A stretch of 64,000 bases of DNA from Eublepharis macularius (taxonomy: Eukaryota; Chordata; Lepidosauria; Squamata; Eublepharidae), in the NCBI RefSeq assembly GCF_028583425.1, contig NC_072795.1, positions 74,600,001-74,664,000 on the forward strand, written 5' to 3'. A program made the position numbers and the translations under genes. This document shows positions 10,528 to 25,500 of the stretch, piece by piece. Position 1 is the first letter of the stretch. Every line of letters begins with the position of its first letter. The notes under the pieces were generated by a model that was not told the origin of the DNA, ran no database searches, and worked only from the letters and a program-made list of their open reading frames with translations.

Positions 10528-13500
10528 GTAAGAAATTTCATTTCATAATTAAAAACAACAGATTACTGTGGCATTTAAGTTTAAATATTATGGTTGCCAT
10601 GTATTGATTGTCTGGAAAAAACCCTACCTTATGCTGAGTCAGATCATTGATCTATGTCTTCTTTGACTGAATGCAATTCTCAGGCTCTCAGAAGAGGAAG
10701 GTCTTTCTTGACATGACCTGCCTGAGTTCCTTCAAATGGTGGTGCCAGGGATTAAACTTGGGAAAACTTGCATGCAATGTTGATACAGAGCCACTACCAC
10801 GTGGGAGTTTTTATCATATAATGTGTGAATTAGAGGCTAATTAGTTTATGGTGGCATGAGCTTACATAAACAAGAGCCTTCATCGGTTACATAAAATGTA
10901 CTGAGGAAGCAATTGAGGTAATCACACACAGGTTGAAAGCCATGCTAATAAAGTGAAAGATGATCACTATAGAACGAAGCACTAAAACACTAATGATGAA
11001 CATGGTGCATATCCGTATGCAGACAACTCAGCTTTCTGTAATTGAAAGAATTTTTTGTAATCCATTTTCAGGCCTCATAAATGTTAATGACTTTGTGTGC
11101 TGTTACAGCTGTAAAGTATTCTACTCCAAATGCATATATTTGTATGTTGTGCTGTCTTGTTGAATGGGATCTGTGTTTATTATTTTCAAAACTTTTCACA
11201 AAATTTTGAACTTTATTTATTGAAAGCTTAAATTTAATGGAACAGTATATTCCAGGGAAATAGTATTATTGCAAACTAGTGAATTTGTTAATGATAGTAA
11301 CAAAATCATTATAAAAATTTACTTATTTTACATTGCATATACTACTTTTCTGCATATCGGGCTGAATCCAGAAGGCATGAAATAGTTTTTACCAGGTCCC
11401 TCCACTCTGCCCCCTGCAACTTCCTCTATGCTGTTTGTTTATCAGGGTCCTTGTTGTGCAGGAAAAGCATTTGGGGGAGCTTTCATGTGGGTTGCATCAG
11501 GAGGGCAAAGACATGAAAGTTCTATTTTATTGGTAGAATGCTTTCCTTTGGCAGAAATTCTGTTAGAATCCAAAGCAATGCACAGTAAAAATTATTTAAA
11601 TAGCATGATATATATTTTAAAAACTCAAAAGTGTAGTAATAAAATTCCCACAGCATTCTTGTACTACCAGCCAATAATCACAAAAATAAATGAAAATTAT
11701 ATTTTTCAGGGGTTTTCTGACAAACTGCCTAAAACTGTGCATAGGCTGTGTTTGGGCAAATGTTTCATATAATTCGTTATTATGAAACAAACCTTTCATG
11801 ATAGCAATATTTAAAGATTGCATAAATTTGATTGCGCTGTGTGGCTAGAGTTTAACACTGCAAAAAGAAAGCCCTGCTCTACAGTACTCTCATGGTAGTT
11901 TTTGTCAAGTCTTTTTATCATATTTGCAGGTATTCATGACCATTTTCTTCTACCTTTCCCCTCCCCCTGCTTCCCTCTCTAGTTAATTTTGCAGATAGGA
12001 TGTGAGAGTTAAATCTTAAATTGTGTTGAAAACACTCCTATCTATTTAATAAACTTCTGTGGAACACTTGGAATGTCACTGGAACTTTACAGTGTTCAAA
12101 TTTTTTGTCATTTTCAAAAATAACCATTTCAGTCAGTAACTATACTTTGTGTGTATTTTTGTTTTTGAGAACAAGAAAATCTAAGTGACACTCCATTTTC
12201 TGGTGATGAAGGAAATGGTGGAACTGAAGAAATAAAAACTGAAATCAATGGTAACTGGATCCCTGCAACATCAATTAATGAAGCTAAAATTAATGCCAGA
12301 GCAAAGAGGAGGCTAAGAAAAAATTCTTCCAGAGATTCTGGAAGAGGAGATTCTGTGAGTGACAATGGAGAAGCATTAAAAAGTGGAGTTACTGTGCCAA
12401 CAAGTCCAAAGGGAAAATACCTGGATCGGCGATCTCGATCAGGAAAGGGTAGAGGCCTCCCAAAGAAAGGTTGGTACATTCTGAATTCATGGCAAACCAA
12501 AATAAAATATTTGAAAGTCAATAACTTTGGGGTGGATCTTCATTTTTCTTTTTCTATCTAGAGTACTTTTTTTCTTAATCTGCGCTCCAGTTTGTTTCGT
12601 ATTTATTTAGTAACATTGAGGGGATTGACACAGTGAAGGTTTATAGAATAATATAGGTGTGCGTGTTTACTAGTTTAAAATATTTTTATCCTGCCAAGAA
12701 TCATTCTAAAACCATAAATGAAACCATTGGCAACAATTCATATTCAGACATCAAAGACAGTGACAATATTGCATAAAATTACAGTTCATTTTAAAACAAA
12801 TACCCCCAAACCAGCAACTTAAAACTAAAATGGTCCTATCAAGAAGAATCTTGCTGGAAAAGCAAAGTCTTGGCCTCCTCTCCCCCCCACCCCGCACCCC
12901 GAAAGAAACTTGGGATGAAGAGCTATTACATATATCATCTTGACGATCATTCCAGAGAGTCAGGGTCAGAATGAGGAAAGCCTGTGACTGTGGTATGTGC
13001 AACTCTAGTTGAAGGACCAAATTGGTTCTGCTGCAAAGAATATAATTGGTGCAGGTTTTTATACAGGGAGAGACTGTCCTTCAAATATGTCGGCCTCTGG
13101 TCATGATGTTCTAAAGGTAAAGATTGGCACCTTGAAATGAATCTGAAATCATGTCAGTTGTCAGTGTAGTTTTTTCATACCATGTCTAATGTGATTATAT
13201 CAGATTGTCATATTTAAAAAGTGGAGCAATTGCATTTTGTACTTGCTTCTGAGTTGTTTTTGATGGCAGTCTAGAAATGTGAAGGCTTGAGGGTAAAAAT
13301 GGGAAACTAAGGGGTAATGTGTTTTTTGATGGAAAAATTTGGGGAATTTTGGTGGGCACTGAAAGTAACTCCTATAAAATGTATCTTTTTCTTTTGGAAA
13401 GAGAAAAATGCTATGACAGAGTGAGATGCAACAGCTTGCAGCTCTCTCACCTTACTATTGAGTATATCTCAAATGCTCTGAAATATGATAGAGTAGAACT

Positions 13501-16500
13501 TCTTGAATCCTCTCTTTCAACATTAGTTATTTATTTGGAGCTCAATGTCTGTGCCCTTATTTTGGTGACAGTTTATATCCCTCCCATCTCTAATAAAGTA
13601 CTTTTAAATCAGGCTTGGTCTCACTTAGAGAATCTGATAGATAGACTAACCATCCTCCACCCTAGAGCAAAGATTTTGATGGCAGGGGATTTAAATGCCC
13701 GTATTGGAATGAATGATGAATTATGGCTGGCCTCAGCAGGACTTACCGAAATTGAATCGAATGATCTGGGATATCTGTACTTCTATGAAAGGAGATCTGA
13801 AGATGGGAAAGTTAATCCTGCAGGCCTGAAACTCTTGGATTTTGTTCTCAAGACCAATATGATAATTCTAAACAGGCGGGCCGGCATCGATGAAAGGGGA
13901 GAGTATACGTTCTTTTCAAACAGAGGTGCACGTTTGATAGACTATTTTTTAGTCTCCCCTGATATAATCCCATATAAAATGAAATTGCAAGTGGAAACTT
14001 ACCTTGGAGGTGATCACTTGCCCCTTTCACTTTCAATCGAAGGGAATTTTGAGGTTCTACTATTAGCCCATGAGGTCCCCCTTTGCCAAGAGGGCAATTT
14101 ATTGAAGCCAGCCCATTGGGCCCACCACGTGGAAGCAAGTGCTAATGCTTTTCTTGAATCCCCTGAAGCTCAAACAATTATTAGTGAGCTACAGGACAGA
14201 CAGAATACAGTACACACTCCATCAGTTTTGGTTAAGTTATTAGATTTGTTGACACCAGCCTTTACTTGTAAACCATCGAGAACTCAATCATCTCGCTGCT
14301 CATGGTTCGACAATGAATGTAAGGAAATGAAAAAACTCACTCAAAGTAAACATCGAAGATTCAGAGATTATAGTAACCCTCTATTGCTTCAAGAGTTTCT
14401 TCAAACAAAAAAGAAATATAAAGCCATGATCCATAGGAAACGTGAAGCTATTTATGATGGACTATTGAGTATATTTGCAATTTTGCTTGTAGAAACGAAA
14501 GCATTTATACTTTTAATTACATGTATGCCAATCAATACAATTTTATATTCTTATTAAGTTAAAAAATGATGCATTTTATATTGTTGGAACAGCGAAATAG
14601 GCTCAGGTGTGAAAGATAAATATTGCGTGTAGTAAGGGGTGGATCCAGAATCTAATTCCACCTAACAAGGGCAGAACAATCCCTTACAGAACATCAGCTT
14701 TCCCTGCCAACATTATTTCTGTCTTGTCTGGATTTTGTTTCTCCTTGTTCTCCATCATCCACAGCATTGAGGCACTGACTCAGGACAGAGACAGATGCTT
14801 CTGGAAGCTTACTTAAAAATACATATCCTTGATTGCCATCAGTATATTTAAAATACCACATTCCAGAGCTCTGAATGATCTTATTCAGCAGCTTGACATA
14901 ATTATTAAAAGCATAGAAGATGGAATAGAACCTGGAGGGTCTTCACACTTTAGGCCTACCCTGAAGACTCCAGCTCTCTTGTGCAGGCCTGCATGTTCTT
15001 GAGCAAAGAAAGGGCTGAAACTCTTAGAGGGTAGTTCTTGATATCCCTAGCATTTCCCCCAGATCTCCTAAAAGGTATGAAAAGCTGCAGACAAATCCAA
15101 AAAGATAAATAGAGATGGATCTTGGAAACCCAGGTTTAAATCCTTACTCTGCTATGGCTCTCAGCTTTAAAGTTCACTGATGTTCACACGGTTGTTATGA
15201 GGATAAAATGTAGCAGGAGAGAATGTTTTCTCCCCATTGTGGAGGAAAGTGAAGTATAAATGAAATAAATAAATGAAAATAATCATCCACTCAAATGATT
15301 AATGCACTGTATTTGTCCTTTTGTAATTTGGCTCTCATTTTTTCTTGTAAACTTTTTTTTTAGGTGGTGCAGGAGGCAAAGGTGTCTGGGGACCACCTGG
15401 ACAAGTATATGATGTGGAAGAAGTAGATATTAAAGATCCCAACTATGATGATGACCAGGTAAGAAAATGCTTGAGGTGCTATACAACCTGACCTCGTTTA
15501 TGTGATTTAGCCTTATAATTAGAAAGCCATCAGATTGCTTAAGGTAAGAAGCAGTCTCCAACCACTGTTCCATTGTGGGGCAGAACTACTTATTTATTTT
15601 CTTCATTTACTTCATTTATATCCTGCCTTTCTCCTCAATGGGGACCCAAAGCAGCTCACATCATTCTCTTCTCCTTCATTTTATCCTCACAACAACCCTG
15701 TGAGGTAAGTAAGGCAAAGAGGGTGCAACTGGCCCAAAGTCACCCAGTGAGCTTCCGTGGCAAGAGTGTGGATACAAACCTGGATCTCCCAGATCCTAGT
15801 CCAACATGAGCTATTACACCACACTTTGCACACTGTGTGTGTCACTATCTGCAAAGTGCCACAGCAATGACTTTTTGTTTATGTTTACATAAAGGGGCTT
15901 TATGACAGTTCTGTGTGTAGCTTTCTCACTGTCTCTTTAAGATTAGACTGGAAACAGTGAGACCCATTTGTGTAATTGCCACAATTCTGTATTATGTAAC
16001 CTATGTAGTATACGTAATGTAATAGCTGATAAAAAGTGATCGCACTGTGGTAGTTGTACATGTGCTCTGCTGATGGTCCTGGTATAAGAAGGCACCCTGG
16101 ATAGTTCCACAGGTGGGATTATAAGTGGCAGTGTCCAGGAGCATGGAACATGGTGGTGCTTTCAAGGGAGTTGGAAGAACAAAACCAGTGAGCGGAGCAG
16201 GTGATGTTGCTTCCAGGCCTTGAAGAATTATTTAGAAGCTGTAGTATTATCTTGGACTTTGCACTGGAGTTTTGATGAAAGAGACTTTTGTGCAGAAATA
16301 CTTTTGCTGAATAAATTGTGGAAGATGTAAATGTTTCATCAGTGGAAGTTCACAGGCTGCTTCAGATTTAGTCAGTTCTGTTATCTTGTATTGATATAAC
16401 TTTTAGCTGACTTTGCCCTGCACCAAACACAGTGATTGCCTGTCTAGCATCTTCTGGTCAGGAATGAGCTCCATATGTGCAGGGACTTCCCTTGCTTTTT

Positions 16501-19500
16501 CTAAGTAGAGGAACTCTCAAATGCACCATGGGCAATGACCATGTGTGAGGAATTCCACAAGAGGTAACTGTGCTAGTCTGTTTTTAGCAAAAAACCAGTA
16601 AAACGTCCAGTGACAGCCCGCATTCATAGAGGAGCCCCTCTTCGCACATAGCTTTATACACAGAAAGAATAAAATGGTCACTTGAATGCTTGCAGAATTA
16701 TTTCTTGGAAAGGATAGAAAGCTGCCTGCCCCTGGAGTTTAACAGTGACGCTTAGGAGATAAAGTGAAATCACATGTAATATATAAACAGAGGGCTTATG
16801 ATGTGCTCAGTTTATGCTGTGAGCCTGCCTTCACAATTGACTTGTCAGGTAAATAAAGCAGCAATTTTAATTTTCACTAGAAGCCCTTCAGTCTTGGTCC
16901 TTCCTGCCTCCTTGGCATATTGTTTGCCAGCTTCGCCCCCCCCCCCCCAATGGTGAAAATTAATAAAGGGCTTCAGAATTGAGCACTAGATAGACTGCAC
17001 TTCTTTTTTGAGTTGCCTATTTGTGAGCCTTTCATTTTCTTTACCTGTTTGTATGTGGGAGGGGGGAGAAGAGATGCATGTTTGAGGAGCTTAAAGCAGT
17101 ACTTGAGTTGCTTCTTTGCTTGCCTAACAGGTCAGCTGTAAATGAGGAACTGCCGTGTTGGCTGGAGACACTCTGTGTGAGAGACGAGTTCCATCTTCAG
17201 CCATAACTGCAGCTCTTCTTTTCTACAGTGCTAGTACAGCAGCATACCTTCCTTCATTGGCCCTATGGAGCAGTTAGAACCGAAGACGTATAATAAAGGT
17301 GCAATGACATTACTGCTAACAGCTTGGCTGCTAGTACTGAAGAGGTGATGATTGGAATTCCTGAAAAGTGTCAGTTTCAGTGGAGCTGTGGTTGAGAATG
17401 ACTTAGTATTTAAATATCTTTTTTAATTTTGGTAATTTGTTGTATCTGATTTTAAAACAGGAGAACTGTGTCTATGAAACTGTAGTTCTGCCTTTGGATG
17501 AAAAAGCATTTGAGAAAACCTTAACTCCAATAATCCAGGAGTATTTTGAACATGGGGATACTAATGAAGTTGCGGTATGTCTTGTATTATGCAGTTTGAA
17601 ATCATAGGCAGTGATCAATAGGATTTACTGTGCAATCCTAAGAACACTTTACTGAGAGTAAGTCCCATTGATTAGCTTTCAGGTTTCAAATGTCTTCTTT
17701 TCAGGTACAGTTGACCAAAATACAGATCACAATAGATATCAGATTGGGTGGTTTAATTATCAAATTAAAAACTCAGCGCAAAGACAAAATACACCTGTAG
17801 CCTGATGTTTACTCAGAAATACCCCCATTGACTTCAGTGGTAACAGACTGTGAGGTAAGGGTGTATAGGAATGTAACCTTAAAACAGTTGAAAACTACCT
17901 GATCAGTATAAAAGTTCTGTTATTACAGTTTTTAGGTTTTATATCATCACTTTAAAAAACCATGGCAGCCTTTTAAGCTAGGCTGTCACCTTCTGTATTA
18001 GATTACCATAGAATTCTGGAAAAAAATCTCTTTTTTTCCCTAGGGAGTTTACTGAACATGCAAACATGTATACTTTATACTTGTTCAACAACAGAGTGAT
18101 CCTTCCTACTTCTTTAATCTCCCCCCCTCCTGCCCCCCAAACCGGGTATCCCAGTATACAGGCAAGACACAAAGACCACAATGCTTTGAAATGAAATGGC
18201 AATGGATTTTGCTTTCCTTTATTATAGGAGATGCTGAAAGATCTCAATCTTGGCGAAATGAAATACAGTGTACCAGTATTGGCAGTATCATTGGCATTAG
18301 AGGGGAAAGCTAGTCACCGAGAGCTGACTTCCAAACTACTTGCTGACCTGTGTGGAACAGTAGTTGGCAAAAATGACGTGGAAAAGTCATTTGACAGGCT
18401 TCTCAGAGATCTGCCTGAATTGGTTTTGGACACTCCTAGAGCACCACAGGTTTGTTTAAAATGTGTTGCTAGTATTCAAAAGATAAACTCTAGTTAATAG
18501 TTTTTTTAAATAGTTTTACAGATTGTGTGTGATGCTGGTCTTTTTTTTTGCTGTCAGGTGCTCTGCAAGTTTTTCTAGACTAGATGTCTATCTAGCTGGC
18601 CTCTAGCTTGGTTACTAACCAATAGAGAAGTTGTTACTGTCTCTAGTGCAAAGTTTTCATTCGGAAGAGGTGAGAATAATTAGAATTTTAGTTGGGGCTT
18701 TTTGAACATGGGGCCATGTAGAATCAGCTACCCTCTGAGAGGTCACCCACATTTTACAAAGCAGCTGGCGTGGTTATTGCTGTATTGTTTTGAGGACTTG
18801 TGAGAATAGATTATGCTGTGCACTTTTAAAAGAGTCAGTACAGTGTGTGGCAGATAGCAGCAGAGAAGAGCAGGAGGAAGGAAGGTCAGTAAAAATTCTA
18901 AATCAGAATTTGGTGGGTCCTGACGTCTGAGAACCACTGTCCTAATGTATTTATTGCATTGTGTCCATATGTACTTGGTTCGCCTAATTATATGGTATGG
19001 TGATCCCCCCCCCCCCCCAATTACTTTACTGCTTCCCCATAATTCAGACTGTTTGGATTAATGAGGCAGTATATTGTATTGACAAATGTACAATGGCAAC
19101 TTAAATTTTACCTTGTCTCACAATTTATTTCGTTTCTGGAGCTGTTTTACAATTATCAGAAATACACAAAACTTTATTTACTGTATTTATTGCCTTTCTG
19201 CAAAGTCACTCAAAATGGCTTGCAATTTAAAATACACAAACAAAGGAGCAGAATTGTGTCAGGTTTCTCTTCTTCCACTTTTCTGTCGGGGCGTATAGGT
19301 TTGAGAAAGTGGGGAACGGGCTGGACTGTCACATTACTAATAATATTATGAAGTAACAAGCAGGACCCCCATGAAAATCATGGAGAGGGGCTCCTACCCG
19401 GCCAGGTGATCCCAGTCTTGCTCACCATCCTAGTGGTGGCGGTAACCTCAGCCTGACCAACCACAGCTCTGACACCGCAATGGTAATGGCCCTTCTGCCC

Positions 19501-22500
19501 AGCCTCTTCCATGTTTGCCACCTCAATGTAGGTGTCATTTCTGTTGCTCCCACTGCCTCAGCTTTGCTGATGTGGCTTTCCACCCCAACCTCTTCGGTAA
19601 ATGCGGGGATCGGCATTGGGCCTGGTGGTAGAGGCAGGAGCCGCACTGGGGCGGGCAGCAGATCCCATGCCCAGCTCAGATCCCAGCATCTGTTGGTATC
19701 AGGCCCAGCATATGTCTCTGCCTCTACCCCTGCTGGGCCTATTTAGGTGTTGGAGCTGGCGGGGAGGGAGAACAGTTGGCTTCTCTTGTGACTCCCAGCC
19801 ACCTCCTTACTTCCTAGGTGGGGGGGGGGAGTAATGCCTCTTCTGCTGTTGCTTCCACCAGGCCCACCTGGCCTCCACCACTGATGATGGAGGAAGAGGT
19901 AAGTGTTTTTGGTGCATGTGCAGAAAATGCTTTTGTTAGGGGAGGGGGTTGCAGAAGCATCTGGTTTGTAGCCAGGTATTACTGATCTGTAGATTTAAGC
20001 ATCTGTATGCAGGGGCCACTTAGCTTTTCGATCTATGATAACTAGATTTGTTGAAAAGCACTGCACTTAGAAATGCTCTGTTGTCTGTGCTTTCAGAACC
20101 ACTATGCCCTTTTTATTTTACAATAGCAAGAGCCTAAGCAAGCATATAAAGGCAATGAAAAAAAGAAAAGCCACTTTGGGAAAGGGTGATTTAGAGTGTA
20201 TTCAGAGCACTTCATGTAAATATCTTGGTCATCTTTATACCACTCCTGTAAATCATGTTTTTATCCCAGTATTAAAGATGGGAAGTCTGAGAGCTGACAG
20301 AGTGAGTGCATCTGTCTGATCCTATCCTATCCAAGTGGCTTGTTGAGAAAAGACTGTCTATTGAATTGATCACTGAAGTGAGATTGGAACCAGGAATTTC
20401 TTGGCTCTTGGTCACTAAAAGATACAAGATTTCTTGTTTGTAGCAACCAGTGGGCTATAGGTAATCTGGTTAGAAATGCATCCTTCAGTACTTGTTTTGA
20501 GCAGGCATTGTGATGTGATTGATTACCCAACAGAAGAGATCTGGGTAGCTGAGCAACAGCACCTCTGTACATGTGCCAGTGCTTTAATTGCCTCAGAGGG
20601 AAACAGTAGGCTGCTAATGGTGGCGTGCCATTACTTGTCTGTAGTTCATCTTGTTGATCAAAGATCATATTTTCCGTTAGTGAATGAAAATTTCGTATGG
20701 ATTGTGCCTCCTCCTTGCTTGGGGGGGGGGGGTGGGGTATATGCAAATTTTTGCAAAGGCTTCCAGTATCATGAGGAGGCACTGGATCCCTTCCTCTCTG
20801 TGCTTTGACAGGAGAGGGGAGAGTGGCAATTAAAGGAGAGGCCCTGGGTGATGTCTTAGAGGCCTGTTCCAGAGCTCTAGAAAGCGAAGCTGCTATACTG
20901 TCCTGCCACTGCAGTTCCACTCGAGTTACTGAGGCATTCTAAGTCAGTGTCATCTTTTTCACTCCAGCCGCCACTGCTAGTGAGCTAGAGGTAGAGGGAG
21001 CCAATACTGGTTTTTTAAGGCATTTCAGCATTTTGTCCTGCTGTGAAAGCTTTTCCATTCACAGAGCAGGCAGGGCATGGACAGATGTGTGTATGTGGAG
21101 TGCCTCCACAGAATTGTAGAAGCTTTTGCAAAAAATGTGCGTATGTCCCTGCCCATGAAGTGCTTACCCATACAAGGATACCTTCCAATCCTCTGATGAA
21201 AAGAAACCTTACAATAAGTTCAGTGTTTCAATCTAACCCAAATTGAGTCTGTAAGACCTATTTCTTTTTTGTGGCAGCTGGTGGGACAATTTATCGCAAG
21301 AGCTGTTGGAGATGAAATTCTGTGCAGTAGTTACATAGATGGCTACAAAGGTACTGTGGACTGTGCTCAGGCTCGGTAAGTGCTTAGCCTTTGTAGTTAA
21401 GCCCTGCTTCACAATTAAACCTAATTAAAGCATTCCAGAATCTGTACTCGTGAAGTAAACTGGGTATGCCTGTCTACTTAAAAAAAACAAAAACAAAGCA
21501 AAATTTGGGTTTTGTGGAGATTCTTTCTCTCAAAATTGTAATGGTAATTTTCCCCCACATTGTATGTCTTACGGAATTTTGTGTCACCAGAACATTGATG
21601 GCTAAATGTACAGAATTCAGAGAAAGTGAATAATTAACAAAAGCACAAGTATGATACATTTTGAAGGCATCATTTCTAATGTTTACAGGTACTCCTAAGT
21701 ATTTGGCTAGGAATGGATGATAGGAATACAGTCAATTTGCTCAACTATCTGGGTGTTATTGGTGACAGTATGCAGTACTGGGTAGACTATTGGTTTGAAA
21801 CAATAGGGCTTATATTCTTCAGCATAGAAGGGTTATATAGGTGGTGTGTTCTTAATAGACAAGATTCTGCTCTGTGAACTTCTTTATTTTGGCATAAGCA
21901 AACCCAGTACCTTCTGACACCACCTATTATTTTTCCAAACATATTAGCTCTTGATGCAGCAGAATTATTTTTGTTCTACTGTGGTTATGTGCGAGCAATA
22001 AATTATTGTATTTTGTGTTGTATTGATGCCTTTGTAGTGAAATAGCTACAGCTCTTTAAGCTTATTTTGAACATGTGGTACCTTGTTATTTTTGTGTACT
22101 GTGATCACTTTGGTGAGAAGATCTTGAATCAAGTCTTGATACATATCCTTTGCACGAATACTTCATTTTGGTGAATGTATAGGTGTATAAAGATGACTGA
22201 CTGTATATGCTAGTGGGTTTATTTATATATGTAACTTAACCTTTTTCTTCATAGTGCTGCTCTGGATCGAGCTACTGTGCTGCTAAGTATGACCAAAGGT
22301 GGGAAGCGCATAGACAGTGTATGGGGATCAGGAGGTGGACAGCAATCTGTAACAAATCTTGTTAAAGAGGTATTTAATTTAAAAATGTAGCTGTTTGTTA
22401 CTAGATTATATATACAAATTAGTAGATATTCAATAAGATTACATTGCTTCAGGGGATTATCATGTTGAATGATGATGGGCTCATAGATCAGTGACCAAGC

Positions 22501-25500
22501 ATATATACTGTATGTATATGGTCCTAGGTTCAATCCTCAACATCTTTAGTTGAAATGTGCTGTCAAATGATTAGACAATATGTGACTTGAATAACTTTAA
22601 TTTTCTTAATATTAGAAATGACTTCAGTTGAATTAATTATGTTTGGTAACAACTGTTCGTCATCAGTCTTCAGTGCCGTCCCACCTTGGGGACTGTGCAG
22701 GTGCAGGCCAGCTGCCTGGAAATTTTTAAAAGCTCTCAAGCAGTAGGGGGCACTCCTCCTCAGCTACTCGCATGTGCGGAGGCTTCCCTCCGAGTGCTGT
22801 GTTGCTGGGTGGAGCGATCCCCTTTCCCTCAGTTTTCTCTGAGCCTTTCTCTCAGAAGAACATGATGAACAATGGTTACAGGTAGGTACAACCTGTTTTC
22901 TCTCTCTCCCTCTCTCTCTTCTTTGAGTCTTTTCTACTTTTTCTCTTGGATAATCAACAAAAAATATGTCTCAAAAGGCGTTATTCAAGAAGTGTTCCCG
23001 ATGTGACACAAAAATGCTACATTCAGACGAGCACAAGCTGGTCCTCCTGTGTCTTGGTGAGGGCCAGAATGTTGGAGCTTGCCAGCACTATAAGCGATTC
23101 ACACCCAAGGCCAAACATGACTGCACTGTGCACTTAAAGGCAGTTCTTTGGCAGTGGGAAAATATGTGGACAAGAGGGCTGAAATTTACATTAAGCTCCA
23201 GTATTAAAGAAATTTTTTACAAAATAATGTATCATTGGTATATGACTCCTGAAAAATTGGCTAGAATGTATAAGGGGGCGTCAAATGTATGTTGGAAATG
23301 TGCCAAACAAGAAGGGACATTTTTTTCATATGTGGTGGACTTGTAAGAAAGCAAAGACTTTTTGGTTCAGATACAATCATCAATTCAGAAGATTTTGAAG
23401 ATTAAACTTCAGCTGAAACCAGAGACTTTTCTATTGGGAATAACGGACAAACAGTTGGAAAAAAGCTTTAGAACACTGTTTTTATACTTTATTACAGCGG
23501 CAAGAGTACTTTATGCACAAAAGTGGAAAACTACAACATTGCCTACAGTGGAGGAATGGTTGACAAAAGTTTTGGAGTTTGTGTCAATGGCAAAACTTAC
23601 TGCATTGATTAAAGAAAGGACATTAGTTAACTTCTTGACTGAATGGAAACTGTTAATAGACTTTTTGCATGAAAGGGATAAAAAGTATTTGATGACATCT
23701 GCGTTTATGGATTAAGAAACATGAACAATAGAAAAAAGAGGGATTTTGTGACTAACCTAGAATAAGTGTGACTCTAGAAATGATATATACTTGTTGCAGA
23801 GAAAAATGGAACTCAACCTATAGTGTAATCTAGGTTTTTGTTTTTTTTCTTTTCCCTTTGCCTTTTAATTATATAGATATATGTATTGTTAGTGTGTCAT
23901 GTTTAGAATTGTGTGTTTTTTCTTATTCTTTATGTTTGTTTATTATGTTATGGTGCATAGTTTATAGTTTAAATAAAGAAAAATTTAGAAGTGAAAAAGG
24001 CAGTTCTTTGGGAAATGTCCCTCACAGGTTCCACCAAGCTGGCCGTACCATCTTCCGCCAAGCAGAAACCAAAGGTGTGATCCAATCAGACCCATCCGTT
24101 GGTTCCAAAATCCACTCCGCCTGTAAATGCCTCAACTCCGACTAAACACTCAAAGAAGTCGGATCCAAAGAAGCACTGCTCCCCTGACCAAGGTGAATGC
24201 GTTGCATCGGAATCATCAGAGAAGAAACTGAAGGCAAAGACCAAGCATCCAAAGCGTCCAGTCTCGACTCCTTCACACCGTCACCGACACCACTCTTCAA
24301 CATCTTCCCTCATCATAGAGGAAGAGATCATTCAGGCACCATTGACACCTTTGCCTCCTCATACCCCGTCCTTGCGACATAAGGAAGAGGACCTCAGCCT
24401 GACTGAAGAATCCCAGCCAAGTTTTTCTCTGGAATCGGTCCCGGTTCCGTTCACTACAGCTTCGGTTCTGACGAGCAACTGTCGGAATCCACCTCAGCAG
24501 ACCATCGCTTGGAGTTGGACTCATGTGTCACCGTCGTCTGATTATGACAAATGTGAGGAAATCGGCTCCCATTCTGATGCAATCTCAGAACTGGCATTAG
24601 ACCCATCACCAGAGGAGACGGTTGGGGACATTACCTCTCCCTCACCTACTGAAGACTCCTGCTTGTTCTCCGAGCAAATGACCTGAATGGCCTGAGCCCT
24701 AGACCTTGACATCTCCTCGGAGATGCCCAAACCCACGAGCAAGGTCCTCGAAGTTTTGTATAGCAAAAACCCTGCTTCTGTTGCCTTCCCAGCCATAGAA
24801 GACCTGCTTGACATAGCTTGATGACATCTGGGAGAAGCCTACTTCATCTCCAGCTATGTCTAGGAAGATAGACAATTCCTACAAGTTGCAACAAAAAGAT
24901 TGTTCTCCATCTGAGGCAGAGGACATATTGATGGGTGATTCCCCCCTCTAGTTAGGGAGGCAGGAACAAGTTTTCTACTTCCTATCTTCCTAGTGGGAGT
25001 CACCCTTTCAGTTTCATTCCTGCCTCAACAGGGAGAGCAGCTTCATCCGAGCACTGCCTTGCCTTTCAACTGTTTTTCTTCCTTCGCTTCTACTTTCCAG
25101 AACCTGATTCTTGCCTTGTTTACTCCTTTCTGTTATTAACTCCTTGCTATTCTTTTTCTCTCTGCATGCCTGCTAGAAGGCTTGCAGGGGAAGCTTTCTT
25201 CTTTCCTTTGGCTGTGGTGGCCATTTCATGGCAAGAGAGAATCATGGACCAACAGTAGGATGGAAAATCACAGGGGGACATGATGGATTCCTCTCTGAAG
25301 GAAAGTTGGAAGCCCCCCTCACCTCTGCTTCCCGGCAACAACCCCAGAGACAGTGGGGCAAACCTCAAGGAAGCCACAGCTGTGGCCACTCATATCGCGA
25401 AGAGACCAGAAGCGCAAAAGGTGCTATTCCTCCCTGAGCAAAGTAAACACGGCAGCCATTTCTGGCCCCGCAAATGAGAGCAACATTGCCAACCAGCTGG

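Larger units (their letters stand above)
22672..24900 (+). mobile_element. DIRS element copy B (5' end and gag-like ORF), interrupted by L1
   Basis: It starts with a GC-rich terminus (gactgtgcaggtgcaggcc, then a cctttccctcagttttctctg block) that resembles the left terminus of copy C. A gag-like frame beginning [20 protein letters not shown] (ATG 22966) follows; copy C has a related start ([15 protein letters not shown]). The gag frame is split by an L1 insertion at 23152-23995 and resumes at about 24012-24686 as a Ser/Pro/His-rich frame. No RT or recombinase follows; it is truncated against copy D1. Confidence 0.7.

Noticed and set aside
20327..20920. 197-codon minus-strand ORF in PDCD4 intron 6
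   Set aside because: No domain, low-complexity composition, and no splice or repeat support.
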